Source of the DNA: Elusimicrobia bacterium GWC2_64_44 | Lineage (GTDB): Bacteria > Elusimicrobiota > Elusimicrobia > Elusimicrobiales > UBA9959 | Direction: 5' to 3' | NCBI GenBank assembly: GCA_001799845.1 | Contig: MGUG01000020.1 | Coordinates: forward strand, 62,001-126,000 | DNA length: 64,000 nt | Shown: piece by piece, positions 30,518 through 40,188 of the stretch | Position numbering within the stretch: the first letter of the stretch is position 1 | Layout: every line of letters starts with the position of its first letter | Notes under the pieces: model-generated | Told to the model about the DNA's origin: nothing | The model's input: only the letters and a program-made list of their open reading frames with translations | The model's database searches: none | Made by a program: the position numbers and the translations under genes

Positions 30518-31426
30518 TTAGTGCAGCCCGCACTCGTCGGATATCCGGGCTTCCTCGTCCATCAGCTTCACCACCGCGTTCATCTCGGGCACGGAAAGCC
30601 TGGGCGCTTCGGGCGACCGGTGCAGTTCGCGCAGCAGCGCGTAGAACTTCCGCCTGTCGCCGGCGTCCTTGATCTCCCCGCCGGGGTTGCGGGTAAGCTT
30701 CATGCTGTTGAACTTGGGGTCCCGCATCTGCAGCGACCAGTACTTGGCCTTGGCTTCTACGGCCACGGCCTGCATGGCCGCCAGGCGCGCGCGGCGCGCG
30801 TTGCAGGCGTCGGTATTGAGGCTGACCGGGGCGTCCCGGAAATCGGAGAACTCGGGGCGCACCTCCTCGTCCTGGAACATCTCCGCTATCACCTTCAGGT
30901 CGGGCACGTCGAACTCGAAGCCCTGCTTGTCCTCCACCATGTCCCACTGCCGCTCGGTCTGCGCCTCAACCGTGTGCAGCACGGAGCCCGTCAGCGGGTC
31001 TATCATCTTGGCTATGATCTTCAAGTGGTCCTTGGTCCCGAAGATGGTCCCCACTATGATGGCGTCGCTGGGGTTCATTTTCTTGGCGGGGGTCTCCCCC
31101 TCCTCGGACACGCCCGAAGCCGCCAGCCGCCGCTCCTCCAGCACCTTGCCCAGCTGAGAGCGCTCCAGCAGGTTCACCTTTCCGGACGCCACCAGGCACG
31201 ACATCAGCTTCTCGGACACATAGTCGCTTTCCTCCCTGGAGGTGCGCGCTTTGCGCGAAAAGCCCAGCACGGCCAGGTTCTTGACGTTCTTGTTGTTGGA
31301 GTACTTGGCGAAGTCGTTCGCCATTTTCTTGTAGACGTCCTCGGCGGAGGAGGGAGCGGGCGTGCCGAGCAGAAGAACAAAAGCGGCCGCCAGGGTCAGC
31401 TTTAAAAGGCGATTTAGCTTTTTCAT
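30518..31426 (-). CDS. secreted FlgO/CsgG-like protein
   Basis: 302 residues from the ATG at 31426, with GGAGGAGGGG upstream. Signal peptide about 1-28 (LTLAAAFVLLLGTPAPSSAE). Residues 45-160 follow the FlgO/CsgG pattern: VKNLAVLGFSRKA, YVSEKLMSCLVASGKVNLLE, RSQLGKVLEERRLAASGV, and a PSDAIIVGTIFGTKDHLKI strand. The C-terminal half is helical and not recognised. Such proteins are periplasmic or outer-membrane accessory factors. It is followed after nine bases by the REC-GAF kinase gene, suggesting one transcript. Confidence 0.7.
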   Translation of the reverse strand: MKKLNRLLKLTLAAAFVLLLGTPAPSSAEDVYKKMANDFAKYSNNKNVKNLAVLGFSRKARTSREESDYVSEKLMSCLVASGKVNLLERSQLGKVLEERRLAASGVSEEGETPAKKMNPSDAIIVGTIFGTKDHLKIIAKMIDPLTGSVLHTVEAQTERQWDMVEDKQGFEFDVPDLKVIAEMFQDEEVRPEFSDFRDAPVSLNTDACNARRARLAAMQAVAVEAKAKYWSLQMRDPKFNSMKLTRNPGGEIKDAGDRRKFYALLRELHRSPEAPRLSVPEMNAVVKLMDEEARISDECGLH

Positions 31427-31453
31427 AACCCCTCCTCCATCCTCATTGATAGT

Positions 31454-31483
31454 GTAATAGGCGGGGTACACGCTAAACAGCAA
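31454..31483 (-). promoter_or_regulatory. possible promoter of the FlgO-like gene
   Basis: Minus strand TTGCTG (31483-31478), 18-base spacer, TATTAC (31459-31454), about 28 bases before the start codon. Confidence 0.35.
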
Positions 31484-31543
31484 AAAATCGTCAAATTATT
31501 ATCAAATCTGGGGGGCGAGCAATAGGCCTAGCGGGCGCAGGGC

Positions 31544-31652
31544 GGACCGGGTTAGCAAAAGCATGTCGGAGGCCCGAGCTTGCATAAGCGCGAGGGCCGA
31601 GACGTGCAGCGGCGAGCACGGTGTGCGAGACCGCGGTTTTGCGTTCCGGTCC
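31544..31652. repeat. GGACCGG-ended structured repeat, copy B
   Basis: 109 bases related to the element at 14841-14974. Terminal inverted repeat extends outwards to GGGCGGACCGG/CCGGTCCGCCC (11 perfect pairs). It shares TGTCGGAGGCC, TTGC.TAAGCG, GGCGAGCACGGTGTGCG and TTTTGCGTTCCGGTCC with copy A, and lacks about 25 bases near the right end. It fills most of the 245-base gap between the FlgO-like gene and the OmpR-type regulator. Confidence 0.75.
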
Positions 31653-31671
31653 GCCCTGTGGCTGCGACGGT

Positions 31672-32361
31672 TTATTCGAGCTTGTAACCGTGGCCGGTTA
31701 CGCTGGTGATGCGCGCGCCTATCTCGGCACCCAGCTTCTTGCGCAGGGAGGAAACATGCACGCCCACCGTATGGGGGTCGTTGTAGCTGGCGGGGTCGTA
31801 GCCCCAGACGGTCTCCAGCAGGTAAGGGATAGAGAGCAGGCGGCCCTCTTCGGTGATCAGGGCCATCAGCAGGTCGAATTCCTTGCGCGTCAGCGGCACC
31901 ACCGCGCCCCGCACCGCCACCGTGCGGCCGGCCGGGTCTATCACCATGCCCAGCTTGCTGATCTTGTCCGCCTTGTCCGCCGCGCCCTCGTAGCGCTTCA
32001 GCACGGCCTTCATCTTGGCCAGCAGCACCGGAAAAGAGAACGGCTTGAGGATATAGTCGTCGGCGCCCTTGTTATAGCCGGCCAGGATATCCTCCTCGCT
32101 GATCTTGGCGCCCGAAACTATTATCACCGGGATGCATGAAAAGCCTTCGGTCTCCTTGAGGGCCTTGCACAGGGCGAAGCCGTCCAGCCCCTTCATTTCC
32201 ACGTCGGTAACCACCAGGTCCGGGGCGAAATCTTTTACCAGCGCCACGGCCTCGGCCCCGTTGTCGGCCGCGGCCACGTTGAAACCCTGGCCCTCCAGGT
32301 ACCTGCGGGTGGAATTGAGCACCAGCTTATCGTCGTCCACTAAAAGTATTTTTTTGAACAT
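31672..32361 (-). CDS. OmpR/PhoB-family response regulator
   Basis: 229 residues. Receiver about 1-120 with acceptor Asp53 (LVVTDVEMKG) and Lys in ILKPFSFPVL. A C-terminal winged helix (about 135-229) carries VVPLTRKEFDLLMALI, SIPYLLETVWGYD, TVGVHVSSLRKKLG and RITSVTGHGYKLE, the PhoB pattern. A DNA-binding transcription factor with no cognate membrane kinase adjacent. Two bases separate its start from the flavoprotein stop. Confidence 0.93.
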   Translation of the reverse strand: MFKKILLVDDDKLVLNSTRRYLEGQGFNVAAADNGAEAVALVKDFAPDLVVTDVEMKGLDGFALCKALKETEGFSCIPVIIVSGAKISEEDILAGYNKGADDYILKPFSFPVLLAKMKAVLKRYEGAADKADKISKLGMVIDPAGRTVAVRGAVVPLTRKEFDLLMALITEEGRLLSIPYLLETVWGYDPASYNDPHTVGVHVSSLRKKLGAEIGARITSVTGHGYKLE

Positions 32362-32363
32362 AG

Positions 32364-32954
32364 CTATAAAAGTTTCCTGCCCAGCGCCTCCGCCAGCCGC
32401 CTGTCCCGCGCGGCCAGCCGGGGCTTTTCCTCCAGCGAAGACAGCCCTATAAAAAGCGTGCCGGCGACTTTGGCCCCCAGCGTGGTCGCCGTGAGCTTCA
32501 GCGCCCGCAGCGCGCCGGTGAACAGCCGTCCGAAGAACGAGGGCATGGCCGAAGAAGTGATCAGCACAGCTTTCTTCCCGCCGGCTTTAATGCGGAACGC
32601 GGGGGCCGCGGCGCCCCAGGGCCAGTAGGCGTAGGGCGTGCCGCGCTCCATGAACCTGCGGTACACGGCGCTGACGTTGAAACAGTTGACCGGAGCGGCC
32701 AGTATCAGGCCGCCCGCGGCCTCGGCCGCGTCCAGGATGCCGCTCATGTCGTCGGCTATGGGACAAGCCCCGCGCTCTCCGCCGGGCGCCTGCGTGCAGG
32801 CGCGGCAGTTGGTGCAGAATTCAACGCGCTTCTCAGTGAGCAGCACCGTCTCTACCTCGGCCCCGCCGGCCCGCGCCGCGGCGGCCGCGGCCTCCACGGC
32901 CTGGTCCATGATCCCGCCGCGCCGGTAGCTGCCGTTGATAGCCAGTATCTTCAT
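32364..32954 (-). CDS. NADPH-dependent FMN reductase-like flavoprotein
   Basis: 196 residues, flavodoxin-like fold. LAINGSYRRGGIMDQAVEAA is the FMN phosphate-binding loop, FCTNCRACTQAPG is the Cys-containing segment typical of this multimeric flavodoxin group, and ILAAPVNCFNVSAVYRRFME lies near the flavin. Substrate unknown. Four bases separate its start from the stop of the GDPD gene. Confidence 0.8.
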   Translation of the reverse strand: MKILAINGSYRRGGIMDQAVEAAAAAARAGGAEVETVLLTEKRVEFCTNCRACTQAPGGERGACPIADDMSGILDAAEAAGGLILAAPVNCFNVSAVYRRFMERGTPYAYWPWGAAAPAFRIKAGGKKAVLITSSAMPSFFGRLFTGALRALKLTATTLGAKVAGTLFIGLSSLEEKPRLAARDRRLAEALGRKLL

Positions 32955-32958
32955 AAAT

Positions 32959-33699
32959 TTAGGTATACTTGAGCGCCATCTCCACGTCGTCCGTCCACAC
33001 GGCCCGCGCGCCCAGTTCCACCAGGCGCTTCACGTCGCGCGGATGGTTGGCTATGCCCGCCGAGACCTCTATCCCCTCGGCCTCGGCCGCGGCGGCCTGC
33101 GCCTTGAAATCGCAGGAGGCGGCCCCGAAGTAAAAAAGCTGCTTCGCCAGCGGCCAGTCTATCCAGCCGGCACAGACCTTGCTGGCGCCGGCCTTCAGGG
33201 CGGTCTTCACCAGCCCCGACGGATAGAGCGGCATGACCGCGCGCCCTATACCGGGCACGGCCTCCGCGGCGGCGTCCAGGAAGGAAGTCTTATGGGAGAA
33301 GGCCAGCAGGTAGGCGCGGGACTCAACCCCGGCGCGCGCTATCTGCAGCGCCAGGTCGGCCGCGTCGGACTCCTTCGGCAGCGCCAGCTCGAAATAAAAG
33401 TCCCGGCCGGGCCGCAGTATCATCAGGTTCAGGATGTCGTCGAGGTGCGCGATCGGCTCCGAACCCAGCACGCGCAGCGCCTTCAAATGGGACCATTGCG
33501 TCCGGGCTATGGCCCAGTCGCGCCCGCAGACCCGCCCCGCGGACGCGTCGTGGAAGGCCACGAACTGCCCGTCCGCCGTGCGGCGTATATCGCACTCTAT
33601 GGCGCCGGCGCCGGCGGCGAAGGCGGCCCTGAAGGCCGCCACCGTATTCTCCGGAGCGCGGGCCGGAGCGCCGCGGTGCGCGTAAACGGGTACTCTCAT
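32959..33699 (-). CDS. glycerophosphodiester phosphodiesterase family protein
   Basis: 246 residues, TIM-barrel GDPD. YAHRGAPARAPENTVAAFRA, AIECDIRRTADGQFVAFHDA and the late GIEVSAGIANHPRDVKRLVE segments match the family (catalytic His pair in HRG and FHD, metal Glu in the first two). No signal peptide, so cytoplasmic and UgpQ-like. No Shine-Dalgarno; TAGAAT lies six bases before the ATG. Confidence 0.9.
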   Translation of the reverse strand: MRVPVYAHRGAPARAPENTVAAFRAAFAAGAGAIECDIRRTADGQFVAFHDASAGRVCGRDWAIARTQWSHLKALRVLGSEPIAHLDDILNLMILRPGRDFYFELALPKESDAADLALQIARAGVESRAYLLAFSHKTSFLDAAAEAVPGIGRAVMPLYPSGLVKTALKAGASKVCAGWIDWPLAKQLFYFGAASCDFKAQAAAAEAEGIEVSAGIANHPRDVKRLVELGARAVWTDDVEMALKYT

Positions 33700-33705
33700 A
33701 AGAGA

Positions 33706-33711
33706 ATTCTA
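33706..33711 (-). promoter_or_regulatory. -10 box for a leaderless GDPD transcript
   Basis: Minus strand TAGAAT, TCTCTT, ATG. The terminator of the preceding transcription unit lies immediately upstream, so this must be a new start. Confidence 0.5.
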
Positions 33712-33725
33712 GTAAATCTTAAAGC

Positions 33726-33758
33726 AAAAAAGCGGCGCCGTTCAGCGCCGCTTTTTTT
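33726..33758 (-). terminator. Rho-independent terminator (bidirectional form)
   Basis: AAAAAAGCGGCGC and GCGCCGCTTTTTTT pair around a short loop, with T-runs on both strands. It ends the deacetylase gene. Confidence 0.85.
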
Positions 33759-33773
33759 GTGCAGAGTGAAGTC

Positions 33774-34892
33774 TTACTCGCCGCGGTAGGCCTTGGTCAG
33801 GCGTTCCGGGGAAACCACGGTGTAGCCGTTGTCCGCCAGCCACTTGACCAGACGGATGGAGGCGGTGCGGCTCTGGGCGTGAATGTCGTGCATCAGCACT
33901 ATGCCCTTGCCGCGCTTCTGTATCATGGAGATGGTCTTCTGGAAAAGCTCCTCGGGGTCCTTGGTGGACCAGTCCAGCGTGTCCAGCGTCCAGCCCACCG
34001 GCACCAGGCCCAGCTCGGTATCCAGGGCGCGCAGCGCTTCGGGGGTGACTATGCCGTAAGGCGGCCTGAACAATTTGGGGGTGACGCCGGCCGCGGTCTT
34101 TATGGATTCCTTAACGCCGCCCAGCTGCCTGAGTATCTCGCCGGTGGACAGGGCCGTGAGGGGCTTGCCCTCGGCCGTGGCGTGATGGTAGCCGTGCACC
34201 GCCAGCTCGTGGCCGTCGGCGGCCGTCTTCTTGGCCAGCGCCTTGCCGTTAGTCCCCAGCTTGGAGCCCAGCACGAAGAACACCGACGGGGCGTTGCCCT
34301 CCTTCATCGCGGCGGAAACTTCCGCCGTCAGCGGGCCGGGGCCGTCGTCGAAAGTGAGTATGACCTCGCCCTTCTTCAGGAAGCTGTCCGACTGCACCAG
34401 GAAAGGCACGTTGTTCTTGACGTAGTTGATCTGGCAGTAGCCCGCCTTTATCGGGACGCTGCGCTCATCGCGGGCGGGCACCGCCCCGGAATAGCCGAAA
34501 GCGTCGGCGAGCTCGGCGCTAATGCGGTAGGAGACCTGCCCCTGCGAGCGGGAGTCCACGCCGGTGTATTCAACGCCTGTCTCGTTCTTGATGCCGCGGC
34601 CGAGGGTCTCCAGGCGGCGGCGCAGGTACTGGCCGGAGGCCGAGGCCTCAAGGGCCTGCGGGCTGCCCTGCGGGGAAACGAAGGCCACGTCCGAGAAAAA
34701 TTTAAGCGCCTGGTAGACCTCGTCGTATTCGATTATCATCCCGATGGGGTCGGCGGCGGCGGGGCTGGCGGAGGGCACTTCTACTTCACCGGGAGCCTTG
34801 GGGAGCCGGAGGTCGGCGGCGGCGGCGTTGAGCAGCGGCAAAAAGGAAATGAGCGCGGCAAAAAAGAAAGATTCGCGGAACTGTTTTATCAT
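33774..34892 (-). CDS. secreted polysaccharide deacetylase
   Basis: 372 residues from the ATG at 34892. Signal peptide about 1-25 (FFFAALISFLPLLNAAAAD). A unique N-terminal region (about 30-160) is followed by a NodB domain with all five motifs: ILTFDDGPGP, HGYHHAT (metal His pair), FRPPYG, VGWTLDTLDW and IVLMHDI. It removes acetyl groups from a glycan in the periplasm; the substrate could be peptidoglycan or the exported polysaccharide. Single-gene unit bounded by terminators. Confidence 0.9.
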   Translation of the reverse strand: MIKQFRESFFFAALISFLPLLNAAAADLRLPKAPGEVEVPSASPAAADPIGMIIEYDEVYQALKFFSDVAFVSPQGSPQALEASASGQYLRRRLETLGRGIKNETGVEYTGVDSRSQGQVSYRISAELADAFGYSGAVPARDERSVPIKAGYCQINYVKNNVPFLVQSDSFLKKGEVILTFDDGPGPLTAEVSAAMKEGNAPSVFFVLGSKLGTNGKALAKKTAADGHELAVHGYHHATAEGKPLTALSTGEILRQLGGVKESIKTAAGVTPKLFRPPYGIVTPEALRALDTELGLVPVGWTLDTLDWSTKDPEELFQKTISMIQKRGKGIVLMHDIHAQSRTASIRLVKWLADNGYTVVSPERLTKAYRGE

Positions 34893-34898
34893 ATCTAT

Positions 34899-34904
34899 AT
34901 TATG
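34899..34904 (-). promoter_or_regulatory. -10 box for a leaderless deacetylase transcript
   Basis: Minus strand CATAAT, ATAGAT, ATG. No Shine-Dalgarno is present. Confidence 0.45.
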
Positions 34905-34936
34905 CCGCAAATGAAGCGGGCCGATAAGAGGCGAAA

Positions 34937-34962
34937 GGCCCAAAAACCGTAGTTTTTGGGCC
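34937..34962 (-). terminator. terminator of the hpt-ftsH-cdaA unit
   Basis: GGCCCAAAAAC and GTTTTTGGGCC pair around a four-base loop, followed on the minus strand by TTTCGCC. It lies after the CdaR-like small gene. Confidence 0.65.
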
Positions 34963-34992
34963 CAGGCGCTGTAGGTCTAAAGGTCTTGACGG

Positions 34993-35094
34993 TCAGGTGA
35001 TGCCGCCGCGTTTGAAGTACCAGATCAGCAGGGCTATGATGAGCGACAGCGCTTTTATCTGCCAGTTGCGGGTAAAGAGTTCGGGGATGTTCAT
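34993..35094 (-). CDS. 33-residue CdaR (YbbR)-like membrane peptide
   Basis: A short frame starting three bases after the cdaA stop: MNIPELFTRNWQIKALSLII followed by ALLIWYFKRGG and a stop. This is the N-terminal membrane segment of CdaR/YbbR proteins (short N-terminus, N-W-x-x-K-x-x-S-L, hydrophobic stretch ending L-W-Y), which normally follow cdaA. The periplasmic YbbR repeats are completely absent; a terminator follows 31 bases later. It could be a genuinely minimal regulator of CdaA or the remnant of a truncated cdaR. Confidence 0.6.
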   Translation of the reverse strand: MNIPELFTRNWQIKALSLIIALLIWYFKRGGIT

Positions 35095-35097
35095 GGT

Positions 35098-35931
35098 TCA
35101 GGCCTGCGGGGGCTGGGCGGGAGCCGGCGGCACCGCGGCGGGCGCGGCGGGCGCACCGGGCCTCTGGGCCTTGCGCAGCAGGGTCTTCTCGGCCTTGGAG
35201 CGGTACAGCTGGTAGAGCATGGCCTCGAGGTCCTTGGGGTCCACGTGCTGCTGCAACTTGCCGTTGCGCGCCACGGAGAGCGTGCCGGTCTCTTCGGAAA
35301 CGATGACTATGATGGCGTCGGCGGCTTCGCTCAAGCCCAGGGCGGCGCGGTGGCGCATGCCCAGGATCTTCGACAGTTCCTGCTGCTCGGTCAGCGGCAG
35401 GATGCAGCCGGCCGCCACCAGGCGGTTGTTGGCTATCACGGCGGCTCCGTCGTGCAGCAGGGTGTTGATGTGGAAAACGGTGAGCAGCAGTTCCTTGGAC
35501 ACCTCGCCGTTCACGCGCACGCCCGTCTCCACTATGTCGCGCAGCGCCATGTCCTGCTCCAGCACTATCAGCATGCCCATCTTCTCGGCCATCGCCGAGC
35601 GCACGGCCTCCATCATCTCGCCGATAAAGCGGTACTCGGCCGACACCATCACCCGGCCGAGCGGGTTGGAGCCGATGTTGGCGAGCGCGAAGCGGATCTC
35701 CGGCTGGAAGACGACGATGAGCAGCACCATGCCGGCCACCCAGAACTGGCCCACCAGCCAGACCGTGGCCGCGAGGTGCAGGGCCTGGGCCAGGGCGGTA
35801 ATGACGGCGAGGATGGAGACGCCCCAGATGACCTGCATGGCGCGGGTGCCCTTGAGCAGCAGGATGAGGCGGTATACTATGTAGTATACCACCGCGATGT
35901 CTATGAGGTCCCTAAGGTACTGCAGGTACAA
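35098..35931 (-). CDS. cdaA: diadenylate cyclase CdaA
   Basis: 277 residues. Three N-terminal membrane helices (about 10-75) and a DAC domain (about 95-230) with LLHDGAAVI (DGA 161-163) and MRHRAALGLSE (RHR 193-195), the c-di-AMP synthesis motifs. The C-terminal 30 residues are Pro/Ala-rich. c-di-AMP controls potassium and turgor. It follows ftsH; the usual partner glmM is about 9 kb away at 25134-26504. Confidence 0.95.
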   Translation of the reverse strand: MYLQYLRDLIDIAVVYYIVYRLILLLKGTRAMQVIWGVSILAVITALAQALHLAATVWLVGQFWVAGMVLLIVVFQPEIRFALANIGSNPLGRVMVSAEYRFIGEMMEAVRSAMAEKMGMLIVLEQDMALRDIVETGVRVNGEVSKELLLTVFHINTLLHDGAAVIANNRLVAAGCILPLTEQQELSKILGMRHRAALGLSEAADAIIVIVSEETGTLSVARNGKLQQHVDPKDLEAMLYQLYRSKAEKTLLRKAQRPGAPAAPAAVPPAPAQPPQA

Positions 35932-35948
35932 TTTCCCCCCCGTTCAAT

Positions 35949-37783
<1,835 letters not shown>

Positions 37784-37784
<1 letters not shown>

Positions 37785-38326
37785 TAGTTCTTTCCTTGTA
37801 TGGCGGACTCTTTGAGTACGCCGATGTACGGCAGGTTGCGGTAGATCCCGTTGTAATCCAGCCCGTAGCCCACGACGAACTTGTCGGGGATGCTGAAGGC
37901 GGAGTACTTGATCGGGACCTGCGCCTTGCGGCGGCTGGGCTTGTCGAGCAGCGTGCAGACCTCCACCGAGCGGGGCAGGCGGGTCTTCATGTTCTGCAGC
38001 ATGTACTGCATGGTCAGGCCCGAGTCCACGATGTCTTCCACTATGATGACGTCGGAACCCTCTACGCTTTCCTTGAGGTCCAGCAGGATGCGCACCACGC
38101 CGGTGGAGTGCTCGCCGTGGTACGACGAGACCATCATGAAATCCAGCCGGGTGTCCAGGTCTATGTGCCTGGCCAGGTCGGCCAGGAACAGCGTGCAGCC
38201 TTTCAGCACGCCCACCAGGGTCACGGTGCGGCCGGCGTAATCGCGCGTGATCTGTTCGCCCAGCTTCTTGACGCCGGCGGCCAGATCCTCGCGGGATATC
38301 AATATCTCCTGCAGGTCCTTATGCAT
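37784..38326 (-). CDS. hpt: hypoxanthine phosphoribosyltransferase
   Basis: 180 residues. VGVLKGCTLFLADLARHIDL, FMMVSSYHGEHSTGVVRIL and the PRPP loop VIIVEDIVDSGLTMQYML are diagnostic, with VGYGLDYNGIYRNLPYIGVL at the end. Purine salvage. The hpt-ftsH order is shared with bacilli. No Shine-Dalgarno; TAAAAT ends eight bases before the ATG. Confidence 0.95.
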
Positions 38327-38334
38327 TCATACAT

Positions 38335-38340
38335 ATTTTA
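38335..38340 (-). promoter_or_regulatory. -10 box immediately upstream of hpt
   Basis: Minus strand TAAAAT, then eight bases, then ATG; the predicted leader is only a base or two long. Confidence 0.4.
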
Positions 38341-38375
38341 GTATTTATGGGGGTTTTAACCAATGAAAAAGAAGA

Positions 38376-38400
38376 AGCCGGGGCGGCCTTGGCCCCGGCT
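38376..38400 (-). terminator. terminator of the phospholipase D-like gene
   Basis: AGCCGGGG and CCCCGGCT pair; on the minus strand TCTTCTTTTTC follows. It lies 23 bases after the stop at 38423. Confidence 0.75.
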
Positions 38401-38422
38401 TCCGCTATAGCGGCTGGTCCGC

Positions 38423-40015
38423 TTATTCTTCCATCGGGATGATGTTCTGGGCGGCCTGGGGGGCGCCGTCGAGCTGCGCGTAGAAGAAGTTGTTGGCGAT
38501 GCTGCCCATGGCGGTCGGCTTGCCGTCCAGGTCGGCGGCGCTCTTCACTTTGCGGGATTTCTGCAGGTCCTTGGCGAAGGCGGCGTCCAGCTGGGCCACG
38601 GCGGCGCGGTCGAGGATGTTGACGTTGACCTCGGTGTCGTAGCGCTCGCCGCGGGGGTGCAGGTTGTAGGAGCCGATGTCGGCGAACTCGCCGTCGACGG
38701 TCATGAACTTGCTGTGCAGCGTGTCGCCGGGGGAGCGCCAGCCGTTATAGAGGTGGATGTTGGCGCCGGCCTGGGCCAGGGGGATGAGGCACTTGTACAT
38801 CGCCTCCACTATCACCACTCCCTCGGGGTCGATGCTCTCTTTGGAATTGGTCAGGATGTTCACTTCGACGCCGCGGGCCCGGGCGTCCAGCACGGCCTGG
38901 GTCACTACGGGCAGCGAGACGAAGTAGGCGTTCTCGATGTTGATGTTCCTGGTGGCGGCGTACATGGCCTTTATGATGCTCACCAGGATAGGGGAGCTCT
39001 GGGGCGGGTTCTGCATCACCACGGCCACCCGGGCGGAGCCGCCCTCGTAGGGCAGGCCGGCGGTATTGCGGGCGTCTATGGTCTTAAAGCCGTTCTTGCG
39101 GGCGTAGGCGTTCCAGGTGCCGGCCAGCAGGCGCTTGGCGTCGAGCACGGCCGGGCCGGAGAACACCACGTCGGTGTCGCGCCACAGGATGCTGCCGCCC
39201 TTATGGGAGTACACGTCGCCGAAGTTCTGGCCGCCGGCCACCGCGTACTGGTCGTCGGCGATCATAACCTTCACGTGCCAGATGTCGTTGGCGCGGCCTT
39301 CCTGCACCTCGAGCACCTCGATGCCGGCCTTCTTCATCATCTCTACTACTTTCTTGCCGTGGCCGACCTTCACCTTCTTGTCCACCATGACTTTAACGTC
39401 CAGGCCCTCGCGCTTCTTGGCGATGAGCATCTGCGCGGCCTGGTAGCCGGTGGTGTCGTCGTAAAAAGCCCAGCTGGAGACCAGCAGGCTCTTCTTGGCG
39501 CTGCGGATCAGGGCGTCCTTCACCTCGAAGGAGGCGGGGCCGTTGATAAGGAAGCGGGCGGAGTTGTTGGCGGTGAAGCGGGCGCCGGTGGCCTGCTCGT
39601 ACTCGGCGACGAAGCCGGGGTCGGTGAACAGCGAGGGCTGGCCGGCGCGGCGGGCGGGGTAGGCCCTGGACTTGGAGGCGGCCATCACGCGGTCGGAGAT
39701 GGCTTCAAAAGCGGGGGTATTGGTCCACGGGCCGTTGTCCGTGATCTGCGCGCCCAGCGCGTACCAGAGGGTGACCGCGGTGCCGGAGTAGGACACCGGC
39801 TCGGCGCCGGAGAAAGCCTGCGGTACGGCCACGGGCTGCGCCAGCGGGTTGGGGATAGGGGAAGCTTTAATGGTGCCCGCGTCCGCGCCCAGGGCGGAAA
39901 CGGAGCCGGTGTACCTTTCGAGGATATCGGCCTGGCGGGAGGTCTGGGCCGAAGAGAAACCGGGCAGCATGACGCAGGAGACGAGGAGCGCTACGGCGAG
40001 CTTTTTGTTGGTCAT
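38423..40015 (-). CDS. secreted phospholipase D-family protein
   Basis: 530 residues. Signal peptide about 1-23 (LAVALLVSCVMLPGFSSAQ). Two PLD domains with HKD motifs: HVKVMIADDQYAVAGGQNFG and HSKFMTVDGEFADIGSYNLH. It resembles cardiolipin synthase/PLD enzymes but is exported and lacks membrane helices, so a hydrolase or phosphatidyltransferase acting in the periplasm or outside is likely. Single-gene unit with its own promoter and terminator. Confidence 0.88.
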   Translation of the reverse strand: MTNKKLAVALLVSCVMLPGFSSAQTSRQADILERYTGSVSALGADAGTIKASPIPNPLAQPVAVPQAFSGAEPVSYSGTAVTLWYALGAQITDNGPWTNTPAFEAISDRVMAASKSRAYPARRAGQPSLFTDPGFVAEYEQATGARFTANNSARFLINGPASFEVKDALIRSAKKSLLVSSWAFYDDTTGYQAAQMLIAKKREGLDVKVMVDKKVKVGHGKKVVEMMKKAGIEVLEVQEGRANDIWHVKVMIADDQYAVAGGQNFGDVYSHKGGSILWRDTDVVFSGPAVLDAKRLLAGTWNAYARKNGFKTIDARNTAGLPYEGGSARVAVVMQNPPQSSPILVSIIKAMYAATRNINIENAYFVSLPVVTQAVLDARARGVEVNILTNSKESIDPEGVVIVEAMYKCLIPLAQAGANIHLYNGWRSPGDTLHSKFMTVDGEFADIGSYNLHPRGERYDTEVNVNILDRAAVAQLDAAFAKDLQKSRKVKSAADLDGKPTAMGSIANNFFYAQLDGAPQAAQNIIPMEE

Positions 40016-40021
40016 GTCTAT

Positions 40022-40027
40022 AGTATA
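40022..40027 (-). promoter_or_regulatory. -10 box for a leaderless PLD transcript
   Basis: Minus strand TATACT, ATAGAC, ATG. No Shine-Dalgarno. A TTACGA 18 bases further upstream could be a weak -35. Confidence 0.5.
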
Positions 40028-40077
40028 CGGCCCGGAACGTTTTTTCGTAAGGGCCGTGTAGGCCCAAAAGGCGCAAA

Positions 40078-40105
40078 AAAGGGCCCAGAGAAATCTGGGC
40101 CCTTT
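40078..40105 (-). terminator. strong Rho-independent terminator
   Basis: AAAGGGCCCAGA and TCTGGGCCCTTT are perfect complements around a four-base loop; on the minus strand TTT follows the stem. It ends transcription from the 40189-40494 side. Confidence 0.85.
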
Positions 40106-40147
40106 GGGCTAATGTACCCGAGCGCGGGCGCTTTGCGCATTCCCATC

Positions 40148-40171
40148 TATAATATAAATAACTATATTATA
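40148..40171. promoter_or_regulatory. AT-rich palindrome, possible promoter or operator
   Basis: TATAATATA and TATATTATA are perfect inverted repeats with a six-base spacer, in a short gap between the zinc-ribbon gene and the terminator at 40078. It provides TATAAT on both strands. Confidence 0.4.
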
Positions 40172-40188
40172 GGACGCGTAATTATAGC

